64,000 nt of DNA from JAMXLG01 sp963765935 (GTDB lineage: Bacteria; Vulcanimicrobiota; Vulcanimicrobiia; Vulcanimicrobiales; Vulcanimicrobiaceae). The stretch's first letter is position 1. Each line of letters opens with the position of its first letter. The stretch lies in the NCBI GenBank assembly GCA_963765935.1, contig CAVXXX010000005.1:1-64000 (forward strand), given 5' to 3'. The notes beneath the pieces are model-generated. The model was not told where the DNA came from and did no database searches. It saw nothing but the letters and a program-made list of their open reading frames with translations. Position numbers and translations under genes: made by a program. Below are positions 8,874 to 18,553 of the stretch, piece after piece.

Positions 8874-10255
8874 AGACCATGAGCGCCGTTACGACAATCG
8901 ATCCGTCGACCGGCGAACCGATCGAGCACATTGCGCGTACGGACCGCGCACGAATCGACGCGGCGGTAAAGGCGGCACACGAGCGGTTCACCCAATGGCA
9001 TCGTACCGATATCGATCTTCGTGCCGCGCTCTTCGCGCAGATCGCTTCGACGCTGCGCGCGCAAAAAGAACCGCTTGCGCGCACGGCCGTACGCGAAATG
9101 GGCAAACCGATCGTGCAAGCTCGAGCCGAGATCGAAAAGTGCGCCGCCTGTTGCGATTATTTCTCCGAACACGCCGGCATGATGCTCGCCGATCTACCGA
9201 TGCAAAGCAACGCGCAGAAAAGCTATGCGGCGTTTCGTCCGCTCGGCGTGATTCTCGCGATCATGCCGTGGAACTTCCCGTTCTGGCAAGTGTTTCGCGC
9301 CGCGGTTCCGGCGCTCGTGGCCGGCAACACGATGCTGCTCAAGCACGCCGAGAACACGACGCGATGCGCGCTCGAAATCGAGCGCATCTTCAAAGAAGCC
9401 GGTGCCCCGGAGGGACTCTTTCAGACGCTGGTTATCGGACACGACGATGCCAACGCGCTCATCGCCGATGAGCGCGTTATCGGCGCCACGTTGACCGGCA
9501 GCGAACGAGCAGGGGTCGCAATTGCAAGCGCCGCCGGATCGCAACTGAAGAAAACGGTCCTGGAACTGGGCGGCAGCGATGCATTCATTGTGCTCGCGGA
9601 CGCGGATCTCGATGAAACGGCGAAGCGCGCCGTCACGGGCCGTTTTCAAAACAACGGTCAAAGCTGCATCGCCGCAAAACGTTTCATCGTCGAACAATCG
9701 ATCTACGACGCCTTCGTTGCGCGTTTCGTCGAGCGAGCGGCCGCGCAGAAGGTCGGCAATCCGATGGAAGACGCCACGGAGCTTGGCCCTGTTGCGCGGG
9801 CCGACCTCATGAAGAATCTCCACGAGCAAGTTCGCGCGACGCTCGGTGCGGGCGCAGCGCCGTTACTCGGTGGACGTCCGATCGACCAGCCCGGCAACTA
9901 CTATCAAGCAACTATTGCCGGCGACGTCGTTCCGGGGATGCGGATGTTCGATGAAGAGGTATTCGGTCCGGCAGCTGCGGTCGTGCGCGCGCGCGACGAA
10001 CGGGAAGCGGTCGAACTTGCAAATCGTTCGAGCTACGGCCTCGGATGCTCGATCCATACCAACGATCTCGAGAAAGCGCAAACGCTCGCGCGCGACATAG
10101 AAGCCGGCATGGTGTTCATAAACGGCATCGTGGTAAGTGATCCCCGCTTGCCGTTCGGCGGCATCAAACGCAGTGGCCATGGCCGCGAACTCTCGCACTT
10201 CGGGATCCACGAATTCACGAACGTTCAAACGGTCTGGGTCGCGCCGTCAGCATAA
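8870..10255 (+). CDS. sad: Succinate-semialdehyde-type aldehyde dehydrogenase (Sad/YneI-like)
   Basis: This is an NAD(P)-dependent aldehyde dehydrogenase. The nucleophile Cys is in NNGQSCIAAKRF and the general base Glu in VLELGGSDAFIV. The overall wording (MPWNFPFWQV, GRELSHFGIHEFTNVQTVW) closely follows E. coli Sad, which oxidises succinate semialdehyde. I chose the ATG at 8870, which overlaps the protease stop as ATGA; another ATG follows at 8879. The product is about 461 aa. Substrate identity is inferred from family resemblance only. Confidence 0.88.
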   Translation: MKTMSAVTTIDPSTGEPIEHIARTDRARIDAAVKAAHERFTQWHRTDIDLRAALFAQIASTLRAQKEPLARTAVREMGKPIVQARAEIEKCAACCDYFSEHAGMMLADLPMQSNAQKSYAAFRPLGVILAIMPWNFPFWQVFRAAVPALVAGNTMLLKHAENTTRCALEIERIFKEAGAPEGLFQTLVIGHDDANALIADERVIGATLTGSERAGVAIASAAGSQLKKTVLELGGSDAFIVLADADLDETAKRAVTGRFQNNGQSCIAAKRFIVEQSIYDAFVARFVERAAAQKVGNPMEDATELGPVARADLMKNLHEQVRATLGAGAAPLLGGRPIDQPGNYYQATIAGDVVPGMRMFDEEVFGPAAAVVRARDEREAVELANRSSYGLGCSIHTNDLEKAQTLARDIEAGMVFINGIVVSDPRLPFGGIKRSGHGRELSHFGIHEFTNVQTVWVAPSA

Positions 10256-10275
10256 AAATGAAGGCCGCCTTTTCG

Positions 10276-11541
10276 TTACGGCTCGGTATATGTTCCCTGC
10301 GCTCGGACGAAAGATAGCGCTCCCGGCACCGGCGGGGGAACCACGAAGCTTTCGAAGCTGCCGCCGTCGATTTCGGAGAGCCAACTGACACGCGTCCCGC
10401 TTCTCGGCATCGGAAAAAAGCCGGGCAGTGCGGTGAGATTTGGAATCGCGATCGACGTTTGCGTCCCGAGGAATGCGCCGGTAGCATAGACGGTGATCCG
10501 GTCGAGCGTGTTTGCACTGGTTTGCCACGCGATTTGGCCACGGTATGTTTGCATCGCGAGCCCCGCAAACCCTGAATACGTAAACGAAAACGTTGGAAAC
10601 TGCGCGGCGGCCGGCGGGGTGTACGCCCACACCGGCGGATAGCTCAACGTTATGGCCGTCCCAGTCGACGCATACATCGTCGTTCCCACCGTTTCATCGA
10701 TCGCAAGATTTACGCTACTGGCGTCCATCTGATAGCGATCGAAGGCACTGATATCCGCCGGCGAGAGCGCGACGTAGTTCGCGGCGGAGGGGTTGCTCAG
10801 TGTAAGAACGGTTCCGTTTGCGGTATGATACGTAGCCGCCACGGAAAGCGCTGAGAATCCGGGCGGTACACCGGTGATGCTTACGGCCTCGTTCGTAACT
10901 TCGTCCGCTAGGGTGACGACGATCGTCGTTCCGGCGTTGATCGTTCCCGGCACCATTTGCGAGCGCAGCATTTTCACCGCAAGAATGTTTCCAAAACCGT
11001 CGAGCGCTAGAATCGCAACGTCATTTGTTCCGGCGGGCATTGCGACATTGAAGGCGCCCGTAAGACCGTTGACATCGCCACTGTAGCCCTGCGCGCCCAC
11101 GATCCGCACCTTTACTGCGCCGGGAATCGCCGAAATGTCGAACGTGCCGATGGCGGAAGCGGTTGCCGCCGCAGCAACGACACACGGCGAAATGCTGTAT
11201 GACGTGCCGTCGGAGAGGTTCGCTTCGAAAACGTACTCGGCGGCCAGCGTCCCGGGAACATTCGCTGCGGGACATGCGACCGCGAAGGCATAGGTGTTGG
11301 TTCCCGCCGGAACGAGAAACGCGAGTTGCCTTCCCGACAACGTCGAGGAAATGAAAATGCCGCTCGCGGTTGATACCGCGGCGGCATTCGGCAAAGCACC
11401 GAGGAATGTCACGTTGACCGTCGTGCCGGTGCCCGGCGAGGGCGCCGGTAGCGTTCCCGACCCGCCGCCTCCGCTGCTGCTGCTGCACGCGGCGAGAACG
11501 ACGAGGAGTGACGTGGAGGCCAAACGAGGGTGAAGATGCAT
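10276..11541 (-). CDS. Hypothetical lipoprotein with Ser/Gly linker
   Basis: The start at 11541 has GGAGGGC 6-7 nt upstream and gives a clear lipoprotein signal, ending in LLVVLAAC. A low-complexity linker (SSSSGGGGSG) follows the lipid-modified Cys. The rest, about 400 aa, is rich in Thr, Ala, Val and Gly and looks like beta-sandwich repeats; I see no catalytic motif. It is the last gene of a minus-strand run after the MFS pump and the 98-aa protein. Membrane-anchored exported protein of unknown function. Confidence 0.75.
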   Translation of the reverse strand: MHLHPRLASTSLLVVLAACSSSSGGGGSGTLPAPSPGTGTTVNVTFLGALPNAAAVSTASGIFISSTLSGRQLAFLVPAGTNTYAFAVACPAANVPGTLAAEYVFEANLSDGTSYSISPCVVAAAATASAIGTFDISAIPGAVKVRIVGAQGYSGDVNGLTGAFNVAMPAGTNDVAILALDGFGNILAVKMLRSQMVPGTINAGTTIVVTLADEVTNEAVSITGVPPGFSALSVAATYHTANGTVLTLSNPSAANYVALSPADISAFDRYQMDASSVNLAIDETVGTTMYASTGTAITLSYPPVWAYTPPAAAQFPTFSFTYSGFAGLAMQTYRGQIAWQTSANTLDRITVYATGAFLGTQTSIAIPNLTALPGFFPMPRSGTRVSWLSEIDGGSFESFVVPPPVPGALSFVRAQGTYTEP

Positions 11542-11555
11542 AGGGTGCCCTCCGT

Positions 11556-11852
11556 TCATGCGATGAGGAGGTCTTTGTTCTCCCTCACGACTTGCAATAG
11601 CTCCGGCGACAGGGTGGCTTTTGCAACCGGCGCCATGACGCGCACGAGACGGCGCCATCGACGCTCGCGCCGGACGTCATCGTGACGCGGGTTAAACGCA
11701 TCGGCGACAAGCAGCACGAGCGCGTCACCGGCTCGCTGAAGCTGCGGTTCGGAATCGGTTGCATTGCGCACGCTGCGCACGAGTGATTCAAACGCCGGGC
11801 GCGCGTCCGGATCAACCGATGCGTCGAGCGTCTCCGTCAACATGCGATTCAT
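11556..11852 (-). CDS. Small helical protein coupled to the MFS pump
   Basis: A 98-aa, charged, probably all-helical protein without signal peptide or membrane segment. Its ATG overlaps the stop of the MFS gene (ATGA), arguing that it is translated. The stretch VRRERRWRRLVRVM is strongly basic. I do not recognise the family. The position suggests an accessory role to the pump, but nothing in the sequence proves it. Confidence 0.6.
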   Translation of the reverse strand: MNRMLTETLDASVDPDARPAFESLVRSVRNATDSEPQLQRAGDALVLLVADAFNPRHDDVRRERRWRRLVRVMAPVAKATLSPELLQVVRENKDLLIA

Positions 11853-13414
11853 GATCTTGCTCCTTTCATAAGAGTCAGGAACGGGAGCGGGGCGGCGAGC
11901 AAGCCGACGACTCCGGTGATGAAAAACCCGTCTGCGAACGCCATGGTCGACGATTGCGTCGTGACAAGGGAAGCCAGTTGCGCGACGGAATGCTGTTGCA
12001 AAAATGTTGACACGCTCGGACGGCTAAGCGTTGCACTTGCAGCGAGTATTGTTTGATGAAAGTCTGCGCGCCGTTCGATGAAAGCGACGAGCGAAGCAGC
12101 TGCGATTGAACCACCGAGTTGCGCGAAGAGCGTGATGAATGCCGCAGCCTTCGGAATATCCGCGGGCTTCACGGCACGCAGCGTCGCGACGAGCGTCGGT
12201 GTGTAGACAAACGTCGTTCCGAATCCCATGAGAAGCAGCGGCGGCACGAACGATGCCAGCGCCGAGCCCGAAGTAACAACGCGTGCCATCCAAATACATG
12301 AAATCGATGCAATGACCAGTCCCGTTGCGATCATTGCCGGCAGATGCGTTCGAGGGTGGTTCGCGATCTTTCCGACGGTGATCGTGAGCAACGCAATCGG
12401 TAAGGCTCGAATGCCGATCAGGATTCCGGCGAGCGTGGACGTGAAGCCGAGCACGCCCACGACGTACTGTGGAAGGATGAGCAACCCGCCATAGATGATC
12501 GTTCCGATACCGACGGCGATGAGCGAGCCGGCCATGACGGGAATCTGCGCCAGCACGCGCACGTCGACGATCGGTGACTTCGCGACCAGCTCTCGCCACA
12601 CGAACGCGACCGCGGCGACGGCGGAGAGGACCGCCATGATGCAGATCGTCGAGTTGTTGAACCAGTCGTCGAGCTGTCCTTGATCGAGGACGTATTGCAG
12701 CGCACCGATTGCGACGGTCAGCAGTACGATGCCCGGCACATCGACGCTCGACTTCTTGTGATCGTTTCCACGAAGAAATATCGCAAGAATGACGCAAGCG
12801 AGAATTCCGGGAACAAGGTTGACGTCGAAGACCCACTGCCACGAGAGGTTGTCGGTGAGAATGCCGCCGAGTGTGGGGCCGATCGAGGGTCCGAGGACAG
12901 CGCCGACCGCGAAGATCGATTGACTCGTGCCGAGCGCTTCGGGTGGAAACGTGTCTCGCAGCACCACTTGCGACGTCGGCAATAATCCGCCGCCGAAGAT
13001 GCCTTGCACGACGCGAAACGCAACGAGCATCGGCAGCGATGTTGCAAGTCCGCACAACATCGACGCAATGGTGAAACCCGCAATCGACACGAGAAGATAG
13101 GTCTTGCGGCCAAACCGCATCTGCAACCACGGCGTCATCGGAATCACGACGATGTTCGCGATCACGTAGGCCGTTACGACCCACGTCGCCTCGTCAACCG
13201 TCGCGCCGAGGTTACCTTGAATCGTCGGTAGTGCAACGTTGACGATCGTCGCGTCGACCGTCTGCAGGAGCGCCGCCATAATGACCCCGGCCACGATAAT
13301 AATGCGCCGCCAACCGTACTCGACCAGCGACGGTGGAACCGTTGCCGGCAAAGGCCGGTCTGGAGGAATAGGAAGCACAGCCCGCACCGCAGGGCGGGTA
13401 AGCACGGTCGCCAT
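11849..13414 (-). CDS. MFS drug-type exporter, DHA2 (EmrB/QacA) family
   Basis: A 521-aa inner-membrane protein with about 14 membrane segments after a soluble N-terminal tail of about 35 residues. The DHA2 signatures are visible: DATIVNVALPTIQ in TM1, WVVTAYVIANIVVIPMTPWL, RFGRKT (motif A), and GAVLGPSIGPTLGGILTD (motif C). It would expel drug-like compounds by proton exchange. It is divergently transcribed from the XRE/MmyB regulator at 13529, with repeated TTATCCTA elements between them. A second DHA2 pump, with its own adaptor and TolC, lies at 28842-30377; this one has no adaptor beside it. Confidence 0.92.
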   Translation of the reverse strand: MATVLTRPAVRAVLPIPPDRPLPATVPPSLVEYGWRRIIIVAGVIMAALLQTVDATIVNVALPTIQGNLGATVDEATWVVTAYVIANIVVIPMTPWLQMRFGRKTYLLVSIAGFTIASMLCGLATSLPMLVAFRVVQGIFGGGLLPTSQVVLRDTFPPEALGTSQSIFAVGAVLGPSIGPTLGGILTDNLSWQWVFDVNLVPGILACVILAIFLRGNDHKKSSVDVPGIVLLTVAIGALQYVLDQGQLDDWFNNSTICIMAVLSAVAAVAFVWRELVAKSPIVDVRVLAQIPVMAGSLIAVGIGTIIYGGLLILPQYVVGVLGFTSTLAGILIGIRALPIALLTITVGKIANHPRTHLPAMIATGLVIASISCIWMARVVTSGSALASFVPPLLLMGFGTTFVYTPTLVATLRAVKPADIPKAAAFITLFAQLGGSIAAASLVAFIERRADFHQTILAASATLSRPSVSTFLQQHSVAQLASLVTTQSSTMAFADGFFITGVVGLLAAPLPFLTLMKGARS

Positions 13415-13462
13415 TGGGAGAGTTGATCCTTAGCCGGCGGCGTGGACAGATGAGCCGCCTGC

Positions 13463-13511
13463 TGATAGAATACGGGAAGAATTATCCTATCACCAGACCT
13501 GCCTTATCCTA
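13463..13511. promoter_or_regulatory. Divergent promoter/operator region between MFS pump and XRE regulator
   Basis: The 114-bp gap holds TTATCCTA twice, at 13482-13489 and 13504-13511, 22 bp apart (about two helical turns), and an inverted pair TGATAG (13463-13468) / CTATCA. TGATAGAAT at 13463-13471 resembles an extended -10 element for the rightward gene. Direct repeats on one face of the helix beside a divergent regulator gene suggest operator sites for the XRE protein. Inference from position and repetition only. Confidence 0.45.
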
Positions 13512-13528
13512 GCACTGAGAGTGACACC

Positions 13529-14437
13529 ATGTTGAATGTTGCGTCCAACCACGAGTTCGAACGGCGCGCTGAACTTACCGATTTTCTGCGTACGCGACGC
13601 GCGCGTCTCGTCCCTGAAGACGTGGGGTTGATCAGCGGCGGACGCCGCCGTACGCCGGGTCTGCGCCGTGAAGAGGTGGCGCTACTCGCCAACATCGGCT
13701 CAACGTGGTACACGCGTCTCGAGCAGGGTCTTCCGATCAACGTCTCGGCCGAAGTGCTCGAAAGCATCGCCAAAGCGCTGCAGCTCACCGATGTCGAGCG
13801 TCAGCATCTCTTCACGCTCGCCGGGGTTCCGTTTCCCGAACGCGTCGACACCCAATGCGAAGCGATTACGGCGCCACTGCGGCGCATCGTCGACGCGCTC
13901 TACCCGAACCCCGCATACGTGCGCGGGCGCCGGTGGGACGTCTTAGCGGCGAACAAAGCCGCCGAAGGTCTCTTCGGAATCACCGACGTGCAAATCGGGC
14001 CGAAAATCAATATGCTCCATCGCTTCTTCACCAATCCGGAAGCGCGGGTGTGTTATCCGAAGTGGCACGAGATCGGTCCGAAAATTGTCGCGCAGTTCCG
14101 CGCAATTGCTGCGCGTTATCCCGACGACGAGCAGCTTCGCGCGCTCGTTTCCGGCTTACAAGAACGCAACGAACACTTCCGCCGCTGGTGGGCACAGCAC
14201 GATGTCTATGAAGTAACGCAGGGCTTCAAGCAGTTCTATCATCCGGCCGTCGGCGAGTTGACGCTCGATCACGTCGTGCTCGCCATTCCGGATTTCGCCG
14301 ACGTGCGTCTCGTTGCGTATTCCGTCGAGCCGGGATCCGAGTCGGAACGGAAACTCCACACGCTGGTCGCGATGCCCGATGCGTATACGGAGCTGCTCAC
14401 GACGGCGACCGGCTTTACTCGGATGGTGCGAAGTTAG
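13529..14437 (+). CDS. XRE-family regulator with MmyB-like ligand-binding domain
   Basis: The N-terminal helix-turn-helix is clear: ELTDFLRTRRARLVPED, then RTPGLRREEVALLANIGSTWYTRLEQG (residues about 14-75). The C-terminal 200 residues (PAYVRGRRWDVLAANKAAEGLFG and onward) match the MmyB-like PAS-type domain that binds small molecules in this regulator class. The length of 302 aa is usual. It is divergent from the MFS pump and probably controls it. GAGAG lies about 9 nt upstream of the ATG. Its last 4 bases overlap, tail to tail, the end of the aminotransferase gene. Confidence 0.9.
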   Translation: MLNVASNHEFERRAELTDFLRTRRARLVPEDVGLISGGRRRTPGLRREEVALLANIGSTWYTRLEQGLPINVSAEVLESIAKALQLTDVERQHLFTLAGVPFPERVDTQCEAITAPLRRIVDALYPNPAYVRGRRWDVLAANKAAEGLFGITDVQIGPKINMLHRFFTNPEARVCYPKWHEIGPKIVAQFRAIAARYPDDEQLRALVSGLQERNEHFRRWWAQHDVYEVTQGFKQFYHPAVGELTLDHVVLAIPDFADVRLVAYSVEPGSESERKLHTLVAMPDAYTELLTTATGFTRMVRS

Positions 14438-15564
14438 ACGAACTCTCGCACGAACTTCGCGATACGCCGCACACCTTCGCGAACGCGGTCGAGCGGTGCG
14501 ACCCAACTGAGCCGCAGCCACCCTTCGAACGATTCACCGAATGCCGCGCCGGGAATTGCGAGCACATCCTGATCGTCCAATAGCTGCAACGCGCCGTCGA
14601 GCGATGTGACGCCGTGGGGGAGTCTCACGCATGCATAAAAGCTCCCCTCCGGCTTGATGAAGCGCAAGCCGCTTGCCTCGAGTGCTTCGACGACGCCCGT
14701 CCACTGCGCGCGATACCACGACACATGCTCGTTTACGCCACCAAGTGTGGTGAAGACGTTCAAGGCGACGTGCTGCGCAAACGTATCCGCGCACGACGTC
14801 ACCCATGCATGCGCCTTGATCGCCTCCTGGATGAACTCGTGCGGCGCAACGATCCAGCCCAGACGCAAGCCTGTGAGTGCGTTGCTCTTACTAACCGAAT
14901 TCGTAACGATCGTGTGCGGATAACGCTCGGCGAGATAGGCTTCCTTCTCGACGAAGGTTTGTTCGCGATAGATCTCATCGTGAATGAGCCAGATTGGATC
15001 GCCGTCGCGGCGTTCGAGCGCGGCGACGAGCGCGTCGGCCTGCGTGCTGTCGATGACGCGCCCCGTCGGATTGTTCGGCGAACAGATTACGATGGCGCGC
15101 GTGCGGTCCGAGATCGCCGAGACGATGCGTTCGGCGTCGAATGCGAAGTCGTCGTCTTCCGACATCGCAACCGTGCGCACCGGGACGCCTTCGAGCTTCG
15201 CCATCTTCACGTACGACGGAAACGACGGATCGACCACGAGCAACTCGTCGCGGGACGGATCGAGCAGCGTCTTTAGTGCGACGTACATTGCCTCTTGCGA
15301 TCCGGTCGTGATGCACACGTTCGAACTATTGTGCATGCCCGGATAGTCATAATGACGCGCGATCGCCTCACGCAACGACGCTTCACCGGCATTGTGCGTG
15401 TATTTGATGCCGTGTTCGGCGATGTATTTCATCGCTGCGGCGAAATGCTCCGGATTCGGTTTGAGCGACGGCTCGCCCAAGCCAAGGTCGATAGAGGTCG
15501 GCCGCTTCTTGCTCGCGACTTCGCGGATGAGAGAGCCGGGGATGTCGAGGACGCGCGGATTCAA
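14434..15564 (-). CDS. PLP aminotransferase class I/II, probable N-acyl-diaminopimelate aminotransferase
   Basis: A fold-type I PLP enzyme of 376 aa. CSPNNPTGRV is the conserved Asn-Pro segment, HDEIYRE holds the PLP-contacting Asp and Tyr, and the Schiff-base Lys is in TNSVSKSNALTGLRLGW. It starts at TTG 15564, directly after the dapD stop. The pairing with dapD suggests the dapC role: amino transfer to N-succinyl- or N-acetyl-2-amino-6-oxopimelate in lysine and peptidoglycan synthesis. That assignment rests on context; related aspartate or aromatic aminotransferases look similar. Confidence 0.85.
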   Translation of the reverse strand: MNPRVLDIPGSLIREVASKKRPTSIDLGLGEPSLKPNPEHFAAAMKYIAEHGIKYTHNAGEASLREAIARHYDYPGMHNSSNVCITTGSQEAMYVALKTLLDPSRDELLVVDPSFPSYVKMAKLEGVPVRTVAMSEDDDFAFDAERIVSAISDRTRAIVICSPNNPTGRVIDSTQADALVAALERRDGDPIWLIHDEIYREQTFVEKEAYLAERYPHTIVTNSVSKSNALTGLRLGWIVAPHEFIQEAIKAHAWVTSCADTFAQHVALNVFTTLGGVNEHVSWYRAQWTGVVEALEASGLRFIKPEGSFYACVRLPHGVTSLDGALQLLDDQDVLAIPGAAFGESFEGWLRLSWVAPLDRVREGVRRIAKFVREFV

Positions 15565-15565
15565 G

Positions 15566-16393
15566 TTAGACTGCTACCTCGTAGTCGCGCAGCGCCGCAT
15601 TGAGCGACGTCTTACGATCCGTTGCTTCACTTCGCGTGCCGATAATGAGCGCGCAGGGAACGCCGAACTCACCGGCGGGAAACGCTTTTGGAATCGTTCC
15701 CGGAATTACGACGGCGCGGGCGGGAACGCTCCCCTTCGTCGTCTTCGGCTTCGATTCGCGAACGTCCACGATCGGCGTGCTGGCCGTCAATACGACGCCC
15801 GCACCAAGTACCGCTTCACGTTCGACCCGCACGCCTTCGACGACGATGCACCGCGACCCGATGAAAGCGCCGTCTTCAATAATAACAGGCGCGGCTTGCG
15901 GCGGTTCCAGCACGCCGCCGATCCCGACGCCGCCGGAGAGATGCACGCCCTTACCCACTTGCGCGCACGATCCAACGGTTGCCCACGTATCGACCATCGA
16001 GCCTTCATCGACGTATGCGCCGATATTGACGTAGCCCGGCATCAAGATGACACCGCGACCAAGAAAGCTGCCATATCGCGCGACGCCCGGCGGCACGCAT
16101 CGCACGCCGAGTTCCTTATAGTTCCGCTTCACGGGAAGCTTGTCGTAAAAGACGACGGGATCGCTGTCGCGGTCGCCCATCCACTCGACGTCGCGGCGCG
16201 CAAAGTACAACAATATTGCCTGCTTCACCCACGTATTGACGCGCCAATCATCGCCTGCAGGTTCGGCGACGCGGACCGCGCCCAGATCGAGCGCGTCGAT
16301 GACCTCATCGACGACGCGCCCATCGGTGCCGCGTACGTCACCGCTGCCTGCGGCCAGTGCTTCAATGCGCTCTCGCGCGGAGTCGATGTTCAT
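15566..16393 (-). CDS. dapD: 2,3,4,5-tetrahydropyridine-2,6-dicarboxylate N-acyl(succinyl)transferase
   Basis: DapD acylates tetrahydrodipicolinate, committing it to the acylated diaminopimelate branch. The left-handed beta-helix region is unmistakable: MPGYVNIGAYVDEGSMVD, then TWATVGSCAQVGK and HLSGGVGIGGVLEP. The start at 16393 (MNIDSARERIEAL) matches the family N-terminus and gives 275 aa, the usual length; the frame is open for 58 more codons upstream, but these do not resemble the family. It is followed within 2 nt by the aminotransferase. About 147 bp separate it from divergent tkt. Confidence 0.95.
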   Translation of the reverse strand: MNIDSARERIEALAAGSGDVRGTDGRVVDEVIDALDLGAVRVAEPAGDDWRVNTWVKQAILLYFARRDVEWMGDRDSDPVVFYDKLPVKRNYKELGVRCVPPGVARYGSFLGRGVILMPGYVNIGAYVDEGSMVDTWATVGSCAQVGKGVHLSGGVGIGGVLEPPQAAPVIIEDGAFIGSRCIVVEGVRVEREAVLGAGVVLTASTPIVDVRESKPKTTKGSVPARAVVIPGTIPKAFPAGEFGVPCALIIGTRSEATDRKTSLNAALRDYEVAV

Positions 16394-16540
16394 TCGGCCG
16401 TACCGATACGCTAGCGAACCGATGCTACCTGGCTCTCGACGCGATTTCATCCGCGAGAACCAACCGGCGCGTTTAGGGGTAAGAGGTCTACATGGGAGCG
16501 AATTATCGGGTCCCGTTTGTCGCTTTGCGGAGGAGCAACC

Positions 16541-18544
16541 GTGCCGAACTCGCCCGTCGATGAACAACGCATCAATGCAATCCGGTTTCTATCGGTCGAT
16601 GCGGTGCAAAAGGCGAACTCGGGGCATCCCGGACTGCCGCTCGGGGCGGCGGCAATGGCCTACGCGCTTTGGACGCGCCACCTGAAGTTCAATCCGAAAG
16701 ATCCCCACTGGTTCGATCGCGACCGCTTCGTTCTCTCAGCCGGACACGGCTCGATGCTCCTCTACTCGCTACTCTATCTCACCGGCTACGATCTGCCGCT
16801 CGATCAAATTAAGGCATTCCGGCAGTTGGGCAGTAAGACGCCGGGCCACCCGGAAGCCGGCCACACGCCGGGGGTTGAGGCAACGACGGGCCCCCTCGGG
16901 CAAGGCATCGGCAACGCCGTCGGCATGGCAATCGCCGAAGCGCACCTTGGCGCGATCTACAATCGCGGCGACGCGAAGATCGTCGACCACTATACGTACG
17001 CGCTGGTCGGTGACGGCGATTTAATGGAAGGCATCAGCCAAGAAGCGATCTCGCTTGCCGGCCATCTGAAACTTGGAAAGTTGATCGTGTTCTACGACGA
17101 CAATCAGGTGTCGCTCGCGGGACCGACCGACGTGACGTTTACCGACGATCCATGCGCGCGCTTCGACGCGAGCGGCTGGCATACCCAATTCATCGACGTC
17201 GATCATGCAAACGACGTCGATGCGGTCGCCGAGGCGATTCAGATTGCGAAGAACGTCACGGATCGTCCGTCGATGATCGCCGTCCGCACGCACATCGGCT
17301 ACGGCTCTCCGCTACAGGATACGTTCAAAGCGCACGGCGAGCCGCTCGGCGCGGACAACGTTAAAAAGACGAAAGAACTTCTGGGCTGGCCGCTCGAGCC
17401 TGACTTCTACGTGCCCGACGACGTGCTGAAATTCTACCGCTCGTTCGCGGACAAAGGCGCGCAAGCGCAAGCGCAATGGCAACGCGTCTACGACGACTGG
17501 AAGTCGAAAAACGGCGAGCTCGCCGCGCAGCTCGAGCGCGCTCTTCGCGGTGAAGTGCCGGCGTCGCTTTCATGGCCCGCGTTCACGGCGGAAAACGGCA
17601 ACGTCGCAACGCGCGATGCGGGCGGTACCGTGATGAATGCAATCGCCGCGTCGCTGCCCGAACTCGTGGGCGGCTCCGCGGATCTCGATCCGTCCACCAA
17701 GACCTACCTGAAAGGCCAGGGCGATTTCGAACCCGGTAACTTCGCCGGACGTAACATTCACTACGGCGTACGCGAGCACGTGATGGCGGCGGCGACGAAC
17801 GGAATTGCGCTGCACGGCGGATTGATGCCGTTCTGCGCGACGTTCTTCAATTTCGTCGATTACATGAAGCCGTCGCTGCGGCTCGCGGCGCTCACCGAAC
17901 TGCATGCGATCTATGTCTTCACGCACGATTCCGTCTTCCTCGGTGAAGACGGACCGACGCACGAACCGATCGAGCAGCTGGCCATGCTCCGCGCGATGCC
18001 GGTGGTTCGCGTCGTTCGTCCGGCCGATGCGGTAGAAACCGAAGCGGCGTGGAAACTCGCTATCGATCCAAAGAGCGGCGCTCCCTGGGCACTCGTGCTC
18101 ACCCGTCAAAAAGTGCCGTTCCTCGGCCAGCGCAACGCCGACGTCGCGCGCGGCGCGTATGTCATCGCCGATGCGAACGGAACGCCGGACCTGATCCTCA
18201 TCGCGACCGGTTCGGAAGTGTCGCTTGCCATCGATGCCAAGAAGATTCTCGACGGCAAGGGCATTGCAACGCGCGTCGTTTCCATGCCGTGTTGGGAACT
18301 CTTCGCGGATCAGCCGGATACGTATCGCGATACGGTGCTGCCGCCTTCGATATCGGCGCGCATGTCGATCGAAGCCGGTTCGACCTTCGGATGGAAACAA
18401 TGGATTGGCGATCGGGGTTTTGCCTTCGGGATCGATCACTTCGGTCGCTCGGCGCCGGCGGCGGCGATCGCCAAAGCCTTCGGTTTTACTCCCGAAAACA
18501 TCGCGCAGGTCGCGATGGAGAAATTTGCTCTTGCAACTCGCTAG
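16541..18544 (+). CDS. tkt: Transketolase
   Basis: A thiamine-diphosphate enzyme of the non-oxidative pentose phosphate pathway. SGHPGLPLGAAAMAY at the N-terminus, GHTPGVEATTGPLGQGI, the TPP motif GDGDLMEG...NQVSLAG, and THDSVFLGEDGPTHEPIEQL are all intact. The GTG at 16541 has GGAGGA 7 nt upstream and gives 667 aa. It opens an operon with tal-pgi, zwf, opcA and pgl. Confidence 0.97.
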   Translation: MPNSPVDEQRINAIRFLSVDAVQKANSGHPGLPLGAAAMAYALWTRHLKFNPKDPHWFDRDRFVLSAGHGSMLLYSLLYLTGYDLPLDQIKAFRQLGSKTPGHPEAGHTPGVEATTGPLGQGIGNAVGMAIAEAHLGAIYNRGDAKIVDHYTYALVGDGDLMEGISQEAISLAGHLKLGKLIVFYDDNQVSLAGPTDVTFTDDPCARFDASGWHTQFIDVDHANDVDAVAEAIQIAKNVTDRPSMIAVRTHIGYGSPLQDTFKAHGEPLGADNVKKTKELLGWPLEPDFYVPDDVLKFYRSFADKGAQAQAQWQRVYDDWKSKNGELAAQLERALRGEVPASLSWPAFTAENGNVATRDAGGTVMNAIAASLPELVGGSADLDPSTKTYLKGQGDFEPGNFAGRNIHYGVREHVMAAATNGIALHGGLMPFCATFFNFVDYMKPSLRLAALTELHAIYVFTHDSVFLGEDGPTHEPIEQLAMLRAMPVVRVVRPADAVETEAAWKLAIDPKSGAPWALVLTRQKVPFLGQRNADVARGAYVIADANGTPDLILIATGSEVSLAIDAKKILDGKGIATRVVSMPCWELFADQPDTYRDTVLPPSISARMSIEAGSTFGWKQWIGDRGFAFGIDHFGRSAPAAAIAKAFGFTPENIAQVAMEKFALATR

Positions 18545-18553
18545 GAGATCATC

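Noticed and set aside
15392..16414. 340-codon plus-strand frame across dapD and the aminotransferase
   Set aside because: Shadow of two clearly conserved minus-strand genes.
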